Shown: positions 33,282-41,961 of the stretch, in pieces
Numbering within the stretch: position 1 is the first letter of the stretch
How the letters are laid out: each line of letters opens with the position of its first letter
Source: JAICMB01 sp035295125
GTDB taxonomy: Bacteria > Acidobacteriota > Terriglobia > Bryobacterales > Bryobacteraceae
Assembly (NCBI GenBank): GCA_035295125.1
Contig: DATGJP010000068.1
Span: forward strand, 1 to 64,000
Direction: 5' to 3'
Length of the DNA stretch: 64,000 nt
Notes under the pieces: generated by a model
Database searches by the model: none
What the model saw: the letters and a program-made list of their open reading frames with translations, nothing else
Told to the model about the DNA's origin: nothing
Translations under genes and position numbers: made by a program

Positions 33282-33859
33282 GACACACTCCCGGTGTTTG
33301 ACTTTGGGCGCAACTGCGCCTCCACCGGAGCCAGTGTTTCCTTGAGAAGGTCGAGGGCGGTATACACTCGCGACTTGATGGTCGAGACGGGACAATCCAG
33401 GATATCCGCCATTTCCTCGAACTTGAACCCTTGATAAACCTTGAGCAGCACCGCCTCGCGCTGGTCCGGATTCAGGCGCTGGAGCGCCCGTTCCACGGAC
33501 AGCTTGAGTTCCATCGGATACATCCGGCTGCTAGTATCGTCGGTGCGCGGCTCGGCGACAATTTCGCCTTCCGGCCGGGCTTTGCGAAGCAGCGAATAGG
33601 CTTCGTTATGGGCGATGCGGAATATCCAGCCGGCGAACCGGTCGGGGTCTTCGAGTTTTTTCAAGTTCTGGTACGCCTTCAGAAACACGTCCTGGCTGAG
33701 ATCGAGAGCGTCCTCGCGGTTGCCCACCAGTCTCAGCAAATAATTAAAGACACGTTTCTCCCAACGCGAGACGAGGACGTTGTACGCATCAACGTTTCCC
33801 CGTCCCGCCCGCCGCGCCTGGGCGATGAGATCACGGTCCTCAACTTCCCGAAATATCAG
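33278..33859 (-). CDS. ECF RNA polymerase sigma factor
   Basis: The upstream limit is uncertain. The conserved frame extends to about 33859, where CTG preceded by GGAG can start a 193-residue protein; the inner TTG at 33739 would cut off half of region 2 and is not credible. Region 2 reads LIAQARRAGRGNVDAYNVLV, RVFNYLLRLVGNREDALDLS, QDVFLKAYQNLKKLEDPDRF and AGWIFRIAHNEAYSLLRK. Region 4 reads ALQRLNPDQREAVLLKVYQG, FKFEEMADILDCPVSTIKSR. The factor directs RNA polymerase to a specific set of promoters and is controlled by the anti-sigma factor encoded next to it. It heads the secretion operon. Confidence 0.85.
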   Translation of the reverse strand: MIFREVEDRDLIAQARRAGRGNVDAYNVLVSRWEKRVFNYLLRLVGNREDALDLSQDVFLKAYQNLKKLEDPDRFAGWIFRIAHNEAYSLLRKARPEGEIVAEPRTDDTSSRMYPMELKLSVERALQRLNPDQREAVLLKVYQGFKFEEMADILDCPVSTIKSRVYTALDLLKETLAPVEAQLRPKSNTGSVS

Positions 33860-34151
33860 GTTTCGGCTCCGTTCGCTTCTAGAGACGCACCCGGCCGATG
33901 AAAAGACGGTAGGGTAAGCTTTAGCTTGCCATAATCAAGGCCAGACGGAAGTGATTTCGAGGGCCGCGTGGGGTAAACGGAGGGGATGAACGAACCGTCG
34001 AGGTTCTCCAACTCGATGAAACGCATAAACTTGTGGAGTTTCTCAGCCAGTTCCCATCCATGGCTTCAGGCTTCAACCGAGCGGAAGGTTAAGTAAGCTA
34101 CATAACGCACGGACGCTCTCGCGCATCCAATAATCAGGAGCGCAGAGAAAA
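33860..34151. other. 292-bp divergent region without a gene
   Basis: No open frame with coding character is seen here. It must contain promoters for the minus-strand sigma/T2SS operon and for the plus-strand Gly-rich gene, but I find no pair of boxes clear enough to mark. Confidence 0.5.
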
Positions 34152-34727
34152 ATGAAAAAGCTCTTGCAACGCTTTGCCTTGCCGTCCCTACTGGCGGCAT
34201 CGCTCTGTTTCTTTACAATTCCTTCAACCGCCCTCGCGCAACACCGGGGTGGCGGAGGCGGCGGTTTTCACGGCGGCGGTGGGGGCGGATTCCACGGCGG
34301 CGGAGGCTTCAGTCACGGTTATTCCGGAGGCGGTGGCCGTAGCTTCTCCGGAGGCGGGTTCAGCGGCGGCGGACGCAGTTTCTCGGGCGGCGGCGGACGC
34401 AGCTTCTCAGGCGGTGGAGGACGTAGCTTCTCGGGCGGCGGCGGACGTAGCTTCTCGGGCGGTAGCCGAGGATACTACGGCGGCCGCACCTATGGGGGCG
34501 GCGGCTATTACGGCGGACACGGATATTCTGGCGACCGTTATTACGGTGGCCGTCATTATTATGGCGGCGGCTGGGGCGGTTACTATCCCGGCGGCGGCCT
34601 CTACTTCGGTTTCGGCGCGCCCTATGCGTACGGCGGTCCGGTCTGCAACCCAGCCGGTTACTACGACGGCTACGGCAATTGGATTCCGTATCCCGGTTGC
34701 TATGCGGACCCATACTACGGCTATTGA
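34152..34727 (+). CDS. exported Gly-rich repeat protein
   Basis: 191 residues; ATG 34152 has AGGAG 13 bp upstream, a little far. Signal peptide 1-29 (ends STALAQ). Almost the whole mature protein is Gly with Ser, Tyr, Arg, His and Phe: GGGGGFHGGG units, then five GGRSFSGGG units (about 34345-34465), then Tyr-rich GGYYGG units, and a compact end with three Cys-containing turns (GGPVCNPAGYYDG, IPYPGCYADPYYGY). Proteins of this make-up are exported structural or cell-envelope proteins; no enzyme domain is present. Possibly a substrate of the adjacent secretion system, though nothing in the sequence proves it. Confidence 0.75.
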   Translation: MKKLLQRFALPSLLAASLCFFTIPSTALAQHRGGGGGGFHGGGGGGFHGGGGFSHGYSGGGGRSFSGGGFSGGGRSFSGGGGRSFSGGGGRSFSGGGGRSFSGGSRGYYGGRTYGGGGYYGGHGYSGDRYYGGRHYYGGGWGGYYPGGGLYFGFGAPYAYGGPVCNPAGYYDGYGNWIPYPGCYADPYYGY

Positions 34728-34755
34728 AGAAGGGCTGTTACGATGAAGCGTACGC

Positions 34756-35970
34756 TTGTCCGATTACGCCGAAGCAGTCCACTATCTCTACTCGCTTGGC
34801 AATGAGATCCACACTGCCAAGCTCGGTCTTGAGAGGATTTCCCTCCTTCTAAAAGCGCTGGGGGACCCCCAACTGGCATGCCGTTTTGTCCATGTGGCCG
34901 GCACCAATGGCAAAGGGTCGACCAGCGCGATGATTGAGGCCGGCCTCCGTTCCGCAGGGGTTCGGACCGGCCTTTATACTTCCCCCCACCTCATTGAGCC
35001 CACCGAGCGCATCCAGATTGCTGGAAAGCCTGTAACCGGACAACAATTCGCCGATGCGTTTGATAGGGTCCACGAAACCGCTGAGCTGATGCTCGCAAAC
35101 GGCGGACTCGACCTTCACCCAACCTACTTCGAAACCGTCACCGCCATGGGATTCCTGCTGTTCCGCGATGCGCAGGTAGACACCGTGGTTCTCGAAGTGG
35201 GCATGGGTGGCCGGCTCGATGCCACGAACGTCGTGCACCCGGCCCTCTGCGTAATTACCCGCATCGATTACGATCACCAGCAATTCCTCGGCAATACGTT
35301 GGAGCAGATTGCGGGTGAGAAATTCGGGATTCTAAAACCTGGTGTTCCGGCTGTGATTGCACGGCAGCCCGCGGAGGTTCAGGCTCCCGAGGGCACCATT
35401 TCGACCGACGACTTCCCGGTAACGGACGTCCATCTGCACACTCGTGGCAGCCGTTTTCGCGCCCTGGGAACCGAAATCTATTGCTCGCTCGCCGGGGAAC
35501 ACCAGATCGAAAACGCCTTGACTGCATCGGTTGCGCTGCAGCAACTCGGGTACCCGCCCACCGGAATCCGTCAAACCCGTTGGCCCGGCCGCTTGGAGCA
35601 CGTTTCGGAGCGGCCCGAGATCATTCTCGACGGCGCCCACAACCTGGGCGGCACGCGCGCGCTAGTGAAGTTCATTGAACGGTTTTACTTTGGGCGGCGA
35701 ATCTGGATTGTCTATGGCGTGATGCGCGATAAAGCAGTCGCCGAAATTACGTCGCTGCTGTTTCCGCTGGCGGAACGCGTGATTGCGACGGCGCCCGTGA
35801 ATTCCCGCGCGCTGCCACCCGAGCAGATCCCGGGCGATAACGTCGAAATTGCGCAATCCGTCGGCGATGCGCTCGCCATCCTCGACCGCGAGGCGTTCCC
35901 GACCGATGTTATTTTCATCACGGGCTCGCTGTTTGTCGTCGGGGAAGCGCGGGCTCTGCTCGTAAAATGA
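34756..35970 (+). CDS. folC: bifunctional folylpolyglutamate synthase / dihydrofolate synthase
   Basis: 404 residues. TTG start at 34756; the ATG at 34743 is out of frame. Mur-ligase fold: N-terminal AVHYLYSLGNEIHTAKLGLE, P-loop HVAGTNGKGSTSAMIEAGL (about residues 47-65), TGLYTSPHLIEPTERIQI, EVGMGGRLDATNVVHP, ITRIDYDHQQFLGNTLEQIA and the C-terminal ILDGAHNLGGTRAL. It adds glutamate to dihydropteroate or folates in the cytoplasm. The next gene, plsC, begins 7 bp after the stop, so the two are probably cotranscribed. accD, often next to folC, is not here. Confidence 0.95.
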   Translation: MSDYAEAVHYLYSLGNEIHTAKLGLERISLLLKALGDPQLACRFVHVAGTNGKGSTSAMIEAGLRSAGVRTGLYTSPHLIEPTERIQIAGKPVTGQQFADAFDRVHETAELMLANGGLDLHPTYFETVTAMGFLLFRDAQVDTVVLEVGMGGRLDATNVVHPALCVITRIDYDHQQFLGNTLEQIAGEKFGILKPGVPAVIARQPAEVQAPEGTISTDDFPVTDVHLHTRGSRFRALGTEIYCSLAGEHQIENALTASVALQQLGYPPTGIRQTRWPGRLEHVSERPEIILDGAHNLGGTRALVKFIERFYFGRRIWIVYGVMRDKAVAEITSLLFPLAERVIATAPVNSRALPPEQIPGDNVEIAQSVGDALAILDREAFPTDVIFITGSLFVVGEARALLVK

Positions 35971-35977
35971 GACTTAC

Positions 35978-36706
35978 GTGTCTCGAGTGCGGGCGTACCT
36001 CATCACCGATCCTCTGATCGCGCTGGCGACGATTATCTATGCCACCATCAGTGTGGTTCTTTCGTTTTTCGATTCTTCGGGACGACGTCCCGCGAGCATC
36101 GCGGCCGCGTGGGCCCGGCTTCTGCTATTGATCAGCCGCGTGAAGGTGCGGGTGAAGAACGGCGAGCGTATCCAGGCCGACGGCAGCTACGTGATCGCCT
36201 CGAATCACGCCAGTTATATGGACACACCAGTAGTCCTGGCCAATCTTCCTGTGCAATTCCGTTTCCTGGCCAAGAAAGGCCTCTTCAGTATCCCGTTTTT
36301 GGGGACGCATCTCGCCAGGGCAGGACACATTCCGGTTTACCGGGGAGATCCGCGCGCGGCAGTGAAGACGCTGAGCCGCGCCGCGGAGGCAGTTCAGGAG
36401 AAGCGAATTTCGCTGCTGGTGTTCCCCGAAGGCGGGCGGACCCACGACGGCGTTATGCAGGATTTCAAGGAGGGCGCTGCCTACATGGCCATCAAAGCCG
36501 GTGTGCCGCTTGTCCCGATCGCCTTGAAGGGTACGCGTGCCGTGTTGCCCTTCGGCTCGGGCCATGTGCGCGGCGGTCTGGTTGAACTGCGCGTTGGGGA
36601 ACCGATTCCCACCGTCGGCCTCAAGCTTCACGACCGCGTGCGAATCACTGAGGAAGCGCGGGCGCAGATCGTCGCCATGCTGCAGGACTCAGTAGAAGCC
36701 CAGTAG
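35978..36706 (+). CDS. plsC: 1-acyl-sn-glycerol-3-phosphate acyltransferase
   Basis: 242 residues; GTG start 7 bp after folC. An N-terminal membrane helix (about 9-27) anchors it. Motif I NHASYMD (catalytic His and Asp, about residues 69-75), motif II around KKGLFSIPFLGTHLARAGHI, motif III FPEGGRTHDG (about 149-158) and motif IV VPLVPIALKG place it in the PlsC family, which makes phosphatidic acid from lysophosphatidic acid at the inner membrane. Length and motifs are normal. Confidence 0.93.
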   Translation: MSRVRAYLITDPLIALATIIYATISVVLSFFDSSGRRPASIAAAWARLLLLISRVKVRVKNGERIQADGSYVIASNHASYMDTPVVLANLPVQFRFLAKKGLFSIPFLGTHLARAGHIPVYRGDPRAAVKTLSRAAEAVQEKRISLLVFPEGGRTHDGVMQDFKEGAAYMAIKAGVPLVPIALKGTRAVLPFGSGHVRGGLVELRVGEPIPTVGLKLHDRVRITEEARAQIVAMLQDSVEAQ

Positions 36707-36720
36707 TATTCTGAAGATGG

Positions 36721-36798
36721 ATGAGTGAAGTAGTTACGATCATTCTTGCAGCCGTCGTCGTGCTGCTGCTGATGCGTATGACGGGCGGAGGTGGTTGA
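36721..36798 (+). CDS. possible 25-aa membrane miniprotein
   Basis: ATG at 36721 opens a 25-codon frame that encodes MSEVVTIILAAVVVLLLMRM followed by a short Gly tail. It is one continuous hydrophobic helix with a basic residue near the end, and it starts 14 bp after plsC. The ribosome binding site is weak. It is a candidate only. Confidence 0.3.
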   Translation: MSEVVTIILAAVVVLLLMRMTGGGG

Positions 36799-36877
36799 AA
36801 ACCGTCTAAGCCTGGTGGTCCGCCGGGCTGCTAAATCCAAAACGAAAAAATCGGCCTATTCTGAAAGAATCACGCCC

Positions 36878-37849
36878 ATGTTCAGAATCCTGGCCGTATC
36901 GACTCTGCTCACCGCCGCGACGTTGGCCGCCGCGGACGTCCCCTCTCCTGCGCTCCTGGTCCTCAATAAGGAAGACGCCACGCTCGCCATTGTCGACGTC
37001 AAGGCCGGCAAAGTCGTGGGGCGCGTTCCGACCGGCGAAGGGCCTCACGAGGTCGCCGCCTCGTCCGACGGCAAGCTCGCTTTCGTCGGTAATTACGGCG
37101 CTCGAACGCCCGGAAGCACGATTTCAGTGATCGATCTCGCGGGACAGAAGGAATTGCATCGGGTCGACCTGGGACCGCTGCGCCGGCCGCACGGCATGGC
37201 CTTCGCCGACGGCAAAGCCTACTTCACCGCCGAAGTGAATAAGCTGATCGGCCGCTATGATCCCTCGACAAACCAGGTGGATTGGCTGCTCGGCACCGGC
37301 CAAAACACCACGCACATGGTGCTGCTCAACAAGGATGCCAGCCAGATTTACACGGCGAACATCAGCTCCGATAGCATTTCCGTGATCGATCGCGGTGCAA
37401 ACGCCGCCTGGAATGAGACGGTCATTCCGGTCGGCAAGGGGCCGGAAGCTATCGACCTCTCGCCCGATGGCCGTGAAATCTGGACCGCGCACTCACGCGA
37501 CGGCGGCGTTTCCATCATCGATCTCGCGTCGAAAAAGGTGACGCAGACCCTGAGCCTGGGCACCGAGCGCTCGAATCGGCTGAAGTTCACCCCGGACGGC
37601 AAGATGGTGCTCATCACTGATCTGGACGCCGGAGAACTTCTGGTTCTGGACCGCGCTACCCGTAAGGAGACGAAGCGCATTGCGATGGGAAAGACGCCGG
37701 AGGGCATCCTGGTGACGCCGGACGGGTCGCGCGCATACGTTGGGGTCGCGGGCGACAATCATGTCGCGGTTGTTGACCTGAAGAGTCTCGAAGTCACGGG
37801 CCAGATCGATACCGGAAAAGGGCCGGACGGTATGGCCTGGGTGCGGTAG
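36878..37849 (+). CDS. exported YVTN-type beta-propeller protein
   Basis: 323 residues from ATG 36878, chosen because it opens with a signal peptide (MFRILAVSTLLTAATLAAAD). Seven-blade-like repeats follow, each with a variant of G-R-V-P-T-G-E-G-P-H-E-V-A and S-S-D-G-K-L-A-F-V-G-N, for example VGRVPTGEGPHEVAASSDGK, IPVGKGPEAIDLSPDGREIW, KRIAMGKTPEGILVTPDGSR and IDTGKGPDGMAW. The family (YVTN or cytochrome-D1-like propellers) often binds partners at the cell surface or in the periplasm; no cofactor ligands are evident. Function unknown. Confidence 0.85.
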   Translation: MFRILAVSTLLTAATLAAADVPSPALLVLNKEDATLAIVDVKAGKVVGRVPTGEGPHEVAASSDGKLAFVGNYGARTPGSTISVIDLAGQKELHRVDLGPLRRPHGMAFADGKAYFTAEVNKLIGRYDPSTNQVDWLLGTGQNTTHMVLLNKDASQIYTANISSDSISVIDRGANAAWNETVIPVGKGPEAIDLSPDGREIWTAHSRDGGVSIIDLASKKVTQTLSLGTERSNRLKFTPDGKMVLITDLDAGELLVLDRATRKETKRIAMGKTPEGILVTPDGSRAYVGVAGDNHVAVVDLKSLEVTGQIDTGKGPDGMAWVR

Positions 37850-37873
37850 CCGGGTCGTTGCTTGCGCTTCACC

Positions 37874-37930
37874 GAGAAAGGACAGGCGAAACCGCCCGCC
37901 CACCAAGCTGCCTCGCCGCAACCCAAAGGT
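37874..37930 (+). repeat. dispersed repeat R1, second copy
   Basis: Near-identical to 6301-6358 (GACAGGCGAAACCGCC, then CCACCAAGCTGCCTCG and CAACCCAAAGGT). The hairpin is imperfect here. As with the first copy it separates convergent genes. Confidence 0.75.
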
Positions 37931-37947
37931 GCCGCAGCGTCAGACAG

Positions 37948-40092
37948 CTAAACCTTCTGCCGCTGGGCGGCACGCATCACATTTTCGATCAGCTTAAGCC
38001 CGCAGTCGCCCTCAAGGCTCAAAATCGACTCGGGGTGGAACTGGACCGCTTCAATCGGCAACTCGCGGTGACGGACACCCATGATGACGCCATCCTCGGT
38101 CCGCGCCGTGATCTCCAGGCAAGACGGGAACGTCTCATGCCGCGCAAAGAGCGAGTGATATCGGCCGACCTTGAATTGCTCCGGCAGGCCTTCGAACGCG
38201 CCCTTGTTCTCATGGGTGACCAGGGAGGGCTTGCCGTGCATCGGGTAATCGAGAACGCCCAGAGCACCGCCAAAGGCTTCGACGATTCCCTGCAGTCCGA
38301 GACAAACGCCAAACACCGGAAAGCCCGCGCGCGCCGCATACTTCACCAGGTCGGGCACGCCGAAATCCTCCGGCCGCGCCGGCCCGGGCGAGATCAGGAT
38401 GAGGTCGGGTGCAATCCGCTCGATGACCTCGGCGGGAATGCCCGCCCGGTAGGTCACTACCTCCGCGCCGGTTTGCCGCGCATAATTTGCCAGCGTGTGG
38501 ATGAAGCAATCGTCGTTGTCCACCAGCAGCAGTTTCAGCCCACGGCCAGCCGTTTCCGCAGGCTCCGCAATCTCGGCTTCCTTTCGGCCTGACCGCAATG
38601 CGCGGACGAAACCGGTGGTCTTCATCCAGCATTCCTGATGCTCCTGCTCCGGCACTGAATCGAAAAGGAGCGTTGCGCCGACGTTGTATCTCGCGATCCC
38701 GTCCCGCAGGTGAATCGTTCGAATCAGAATACCGGTGTTGATATCCCCATTCGTGGAGATCATGCCTGCGGCGCCGCCGTACCAGCCGCGCGGGTCTTTT
38801 TCAAGGTTCTCAATCGCCTGCGCCGCGGCCTTCTTGGGCGCGCCGATGACTGTCACGGCCCACATGTGCGACAGGAATGCATCGAGGGAGTCGAATCCAG
38901 GCTGCAAAACGCCCTCGACGTGGTCCACCGTATGGAACACGCCCGCATAGGATTCGATCAGGCGACGTCCGATCACCTTCACCGAACCGGGAACACAGAC
39001 GCGGGACTTGTCGTTGCGGTCGACATCCGTGCACATGGTCAGCTCGGATTCGTCCTTGCTGGAGCTCATTAGCTCGCGGATGCTGTCGGCGTCCACCAGT
39101 GGATCGCCTGTGCGCCGGGCCGTACCCGCAATGGGACAGGTCTCGACGCGATTGCCCTCCACACGCACAAACATCTCCGGTGATGCTCCGATCAGTTGTT
39201 CCTCGCCAAGCTGGAAGAAGAACTCGTAAGGGCTGGGGCTGGCGTGCTGCATGCGCTGAAACAACTCCGACGGCTTGCCGCTGTAGTTGGCCGAGAACGT
39301 CTGCCGCAGCACGACCTCGTAATACTCGCCCTGCCGCATGCCTTCACGGACCGCTTCAACGCCCGCCATGTACTCTTCCGGCGTATGATTCGACACGATC
39401 TCGCTCTCCGCCCGTTTCGGAGGCACGGAAACCGGCTGGCCGGTGCGCGCCAACCCCTTGGTGGTCAGCCCAGAGGCCTCAAAATCGTATTGGAAGCGTT
39501 CGATCTGCTCTTTTTTGCGATCCATGAAATATATGTCGTCGCAAAGGAACAAATGCAGATCTTTCGTGCCATGGCGTGGTAATTTCAACTCAATCGGATC
39601 AAACTGCAGCAGCAGATCGTACCCAAACGCCCCGACAAATCCCAATCCGGAATCCTGTTCCGAGCGCAGCTCCTGAAGGAGCGCCCGCAGAATCGAAAAT
39701 GGCGACGGCTGCTTGCTGCGTTCCTCTTCGGGAAACAGCCGCGGCAATGGCTTCAACCGCCCTTTCAGCGTCGGCCCATCCAGAACGAAGGAATCCCAAT
39801 GCGGATGGCCCTCGATCAATGGCTGGAGAATCCGGTTGATCACCTCGCCGCGCTCGTTTAATGGCCGGAGCACCACTTCGCGCCCGGTTGCAATCAATTC
39901 CAGCGGAGGACAAACCGAGGCAAAATCCCAGCGGGAATAACGCTCCGGATATTCATAACCAGACGAAAGATAAATCCCGCGACGCGAATCGAGCCGCTCC
40001 ATCACGTGTTTCAGCCCACGTTTAAACGGGAGTTTTGAGGAGGTCCGGGTCACCAAAATCCCATTCGGGGTTTTGTACTGGAGTGACGGCAT
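37948..40092 (-). CDS. trpE(G): fused anthranilate synthase TrpE-TrpG
   Basis: 714 residues carrying both subunits in one chain, as in rhizobia and Azospirillum. Residues about 230-500 are the chorismate-using part: EYYEVVLRQTFSANYSGKPS, GASPEMFVRVEGNRVETCPI, AGTARRTGDPLVDADSI, GAPKKAAAQAIENLEKDPRG, WYGGAAGMISTNGD. Residues about 525-714 are the glutamine amidotransferase: LLVDNDDCFIHTLANYARQTG, ISPGPARPEDFG, FGVCLGLQGIVEAFGG with the nucleophilic Cys near 595, and FHPESILS with His/Glu near 688. It makes anthranilate for tryptophan. No other trp gene is nearby and I see no obvious leader peptide attenuator in the 84 bp upstream, which is shared with a divergent gene. Confidence 0.95.
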   Translation of the reverse strand: MPSLQYKTPNGILVTRTSSKLPFKRGLKHVMERLDSRRGIYLSSGYEYPERYSRWDFASVCPPLELIATGREVVLRPLNERGEVINRILQPLIEGHPHWDSFVLDGPTLKGRLKPLPRLFPEEERSKQPSPFSILRALLQELRSEQDSGLGFVGAFGYDLLLQFDPIELKLPRHGTKDLHLFLCDDIYFMDRKKEQIERFQYDFEASGLTTKGLARTGQPVSVPPKRAESEIVSNHTPEEYMAGVEAVREGMRQGEYYEVVLRQTFSANYSGKPSELFQRMQHASPSPYEFFFQLGEEQLIGASPEMFVRVEGNRVETCPIAGTARRTGDPLVDADSIRELMSSSKDESELTMCTDVDRNDKSRVCVPGSVKVIGRRLIESYAGVFHTVDHVEGVLQPGFDSLDAFLSHMWAVTVIGAPKKAAAQAIENLEKDPRGWYGGAAGMISTNGDINTGILIRTIHLRDGIARYNVGATLLFDSVPEQEHQECWMKTTGFVRALRSGRKEAEIAEPAETAGRGLKLLLVDNDDCFIHTLANYARQTGAEVVTYRAGIPAEVIERIAPDLILISPGPARPEDFGVPDLVKYAARAGFPVFGVCLGLQGIVEAFGGALGVLDYPMHGKPSLVTHENKGAFEGLPEQFKVGRYHSLFARHETFPSCLEITARTEDGVIMGVRHRELPIEAVQFHPESILSLEGDCGLKLIENVMRAAQRQKV

Positions 40093-40176
40093 GCCTCAGA
40101 GTAACACCACCTCGCCGGGGGGCTTTGTTGCGACAATATAGGAACAATTCTGTTTGCCGTGCGTATAAGACACAAG

Positions 40177-41946
40177 ATGAACCGCGTCACATTAGCCGTA
40201 CTGTCCTTAGTCGCCATGAGTGTTCAACTCCCCGCCGCTAACACGCCAGCCTGGGTGGCCCGCAGCAACGAAAACGCCCTCTACGTTCTCAAGGGATTCG
40301 CCCACTTCGGGCCCGAAGGAGTCGCGAGCCTCGGAATCGACGGCTTCGACGACCAGATTCTCGATCTGAAGCCGAAGATCTACGAACGAAGCCAGGAGTA
40401 CACGCGAGAGGTCATCAAGAACCTGGAGAGCCGCCTGGCCAACGAGAAGGACCCGCTCGTCCGCCAGGACCTCGAGATTCTGATCGACTCGCTACAAAAG
40501 AATCTGCATGGCTCCGAAGTTCAGCACAATTATCAGATCTCTTATTCTGATCTGCCCCAGACTGTCTTCACCGGCATCCATGCGCTTCTCGACGATCAGA
40601 TCGCCGCCAGCCGCCGTCCCGCCGCGTTAATTCGCCTGAAGAAATATGTGGGGCTCGTGGATGGCTACGAGCCGCTCAGCAAGCTGGCGGAGGACCGCAT
40701 TCGGGAAAGCCTGAAGCGACCGGGTCTGGTGGGTCCACCCAAGGCCGAGGTGGAGAAGAATCTCGCCAACTCGGCATTCTTCGTCAACGGCATCGGGCAG
40801 TTGTTCGAGAAGTACAAGATCGAGGGCTACCAGGAAGCCTTCGCGCGGCTCAAGGACCAGCTTAAGGAGTACGACGAGTTCACGAAACGAGAGATCCTGC
40901 CGCGGGCGCGCACCGACTTCCGTCTGCCTCCCGCGCTGTACTCGATTCAGCAGGAGCAGGTCGGAGTCGATGTACCACCCCCGGAGCTGGCGCAGAAAGC
41001 CCGCGCCGCATTCACGGAAATCCAGGGCCAGATGCAGACCATCGCCGGACAGATGGCCAAGGAGAACGGCTGGTCGTTCTCCGATTACCGCGACGTGATC
41101 CGCCAACTGAAGAAAGATCAGATCGTCGGTGACGCCATTATGGAGCACTACCGCAAGCGCCTGGCCCAGATTGAGGACATTGTCCGGCGCGAGCACCTGG
41201 TGACGTTGCCGGACCGCCCCGCAATTATCCGTGTCGCATCGGCGGCCGAGAGCGCGCAGCAGCCAGCGCCGCACATGCAGCCGCCGCGACTGGTGGGCAA
41301 CACCGGTGAGCGGGGAGAGTTCGTCCTGCCGCTAAACGCCCCCTCGACGGACGGGAAGCTCGAGAAGTTCGACGACTTCACGTTCGACGCCGCCTCCTGG
41401 ACGCTGACCGCGCATGAAGCGCGCCCCGGCCATGAGCTGCAGTTCGATTCGATGGTAGAGCACGGCGTGTCGCTTGCCCGCGCCATCTTCGCGTTCAACA
41501 GCACCAACGTCGAGGGCTGGGGGCTTTACGCCGAGTGGGTGATGGAACCTTACCTGCCGCCGGATGGGCACCTGATTTGCCTGCAGCATCGCCTGATGCG
41601 CGCGGCCCGGGCGTTCCTCGATCCCGAGCTGCATCTCGGCAAGATCACTCCCGAGGAAGCGTTACGGGTTCTCAAACAGGACGTCGTAATCTCCGAACCC
41701 ATGGCGAAACAGGAAGTGGAGCGCTACATGTACCGCATGCCCGCCCAGGCCACTTCGTACTTCTACGGGTACACCCGCTTGCTCGATCTGCGAAAAGAGA
41801 CCGAGAAGGCGCTCGGCAATAAATTCAACGCACAGCGATTCCACGACTTCATTCTGTCGGAAGGTTTGTTGCCTCCTGACCTGATGCGTAAAGCCGTCAT
41901 GGACGACTTCGTGAAACCCCAACTCGCCGGCAATTCCGGTTTATGA
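40177..41946 (+). CDS. exported DUF885 family protein (putative metallo-hydrolase)
   Basis: 589 residues from ATG 40177, preferred to a GTG six codons upstream because it begins a signal peptide (MNRVTLAVLSLVAMSVQLPA). The DUF885 core includes a long helical part and the zinc-type motif HEARPGHELQ (H-E-x4-H, about residues 416-425) with a downstream Glu in NVEGWGLYAEWVMEP, so a thermolysin-like peptidase mechanism is likely. Later phrases VISEPMAKQEVERYMYRMPA and QATSYFYGYTRLLDLR are also family marks. The natural substrate is not known. It is followed after 15 bp by a permease gene on the same strand. Confidence 0.88.
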   Translation: MNRVTLAVLSLVAMSVQLPAANTPAWVARSNENALYVLKGFAHFGPEGVASLGIDGFDDQILDLKPKIYERSQEYTREVIKNLESRLANEKDPLVRQDLEILIDSLQKNLHGSEVQHNYQISYSDLPQTVFTGIHALLDDQIAASRRPAALIRLKKYVGLVDGYEPLSKLAEDRIRESLKRPGLVGPPKAEVEKNLANSAFFVNGIGQLFEKYKIEGYQEAFARLKDQLKEYDEFTKREILPRARTDFRLPPALYSIQQEQVGVDVPPPELAQKARAAFTEIQGQMQTIAGQMAKENGWSFSDYRDVIRQLKKDQIVGDAIMEHYRKRLAQIEDIVRREHLVTLPDRPAIIRVASAAESAQQPAPHMQPPRLVGNTGERGEFVLPLNAPSTDGKLEKFDDFTFDAASWTLTAHEARPGHELQFDSMVEHGVSLARAIFAFNSTNVEGWGLYAEWVMEPYLPPDGHLICLQHRLMRAARAFLDPELHLGKITPEEALRVLKQDVVISEPMAKQEVERYMYRMPAQATSYFYGYTRLLDLRKETEKALGNKFNAQRFHDFILSEGLLPPDLMRKAVMDDFVKPQLAGNSGL

Positions 41947-41961
41947 TAAGGGAATTCCATC

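Noticed and set aside
34345..34465. Second set of regular repeats
   Set aside because: Tandem coding repeats (GGRSFSGGG) of the Gly-rich exported protein, again without spacers.
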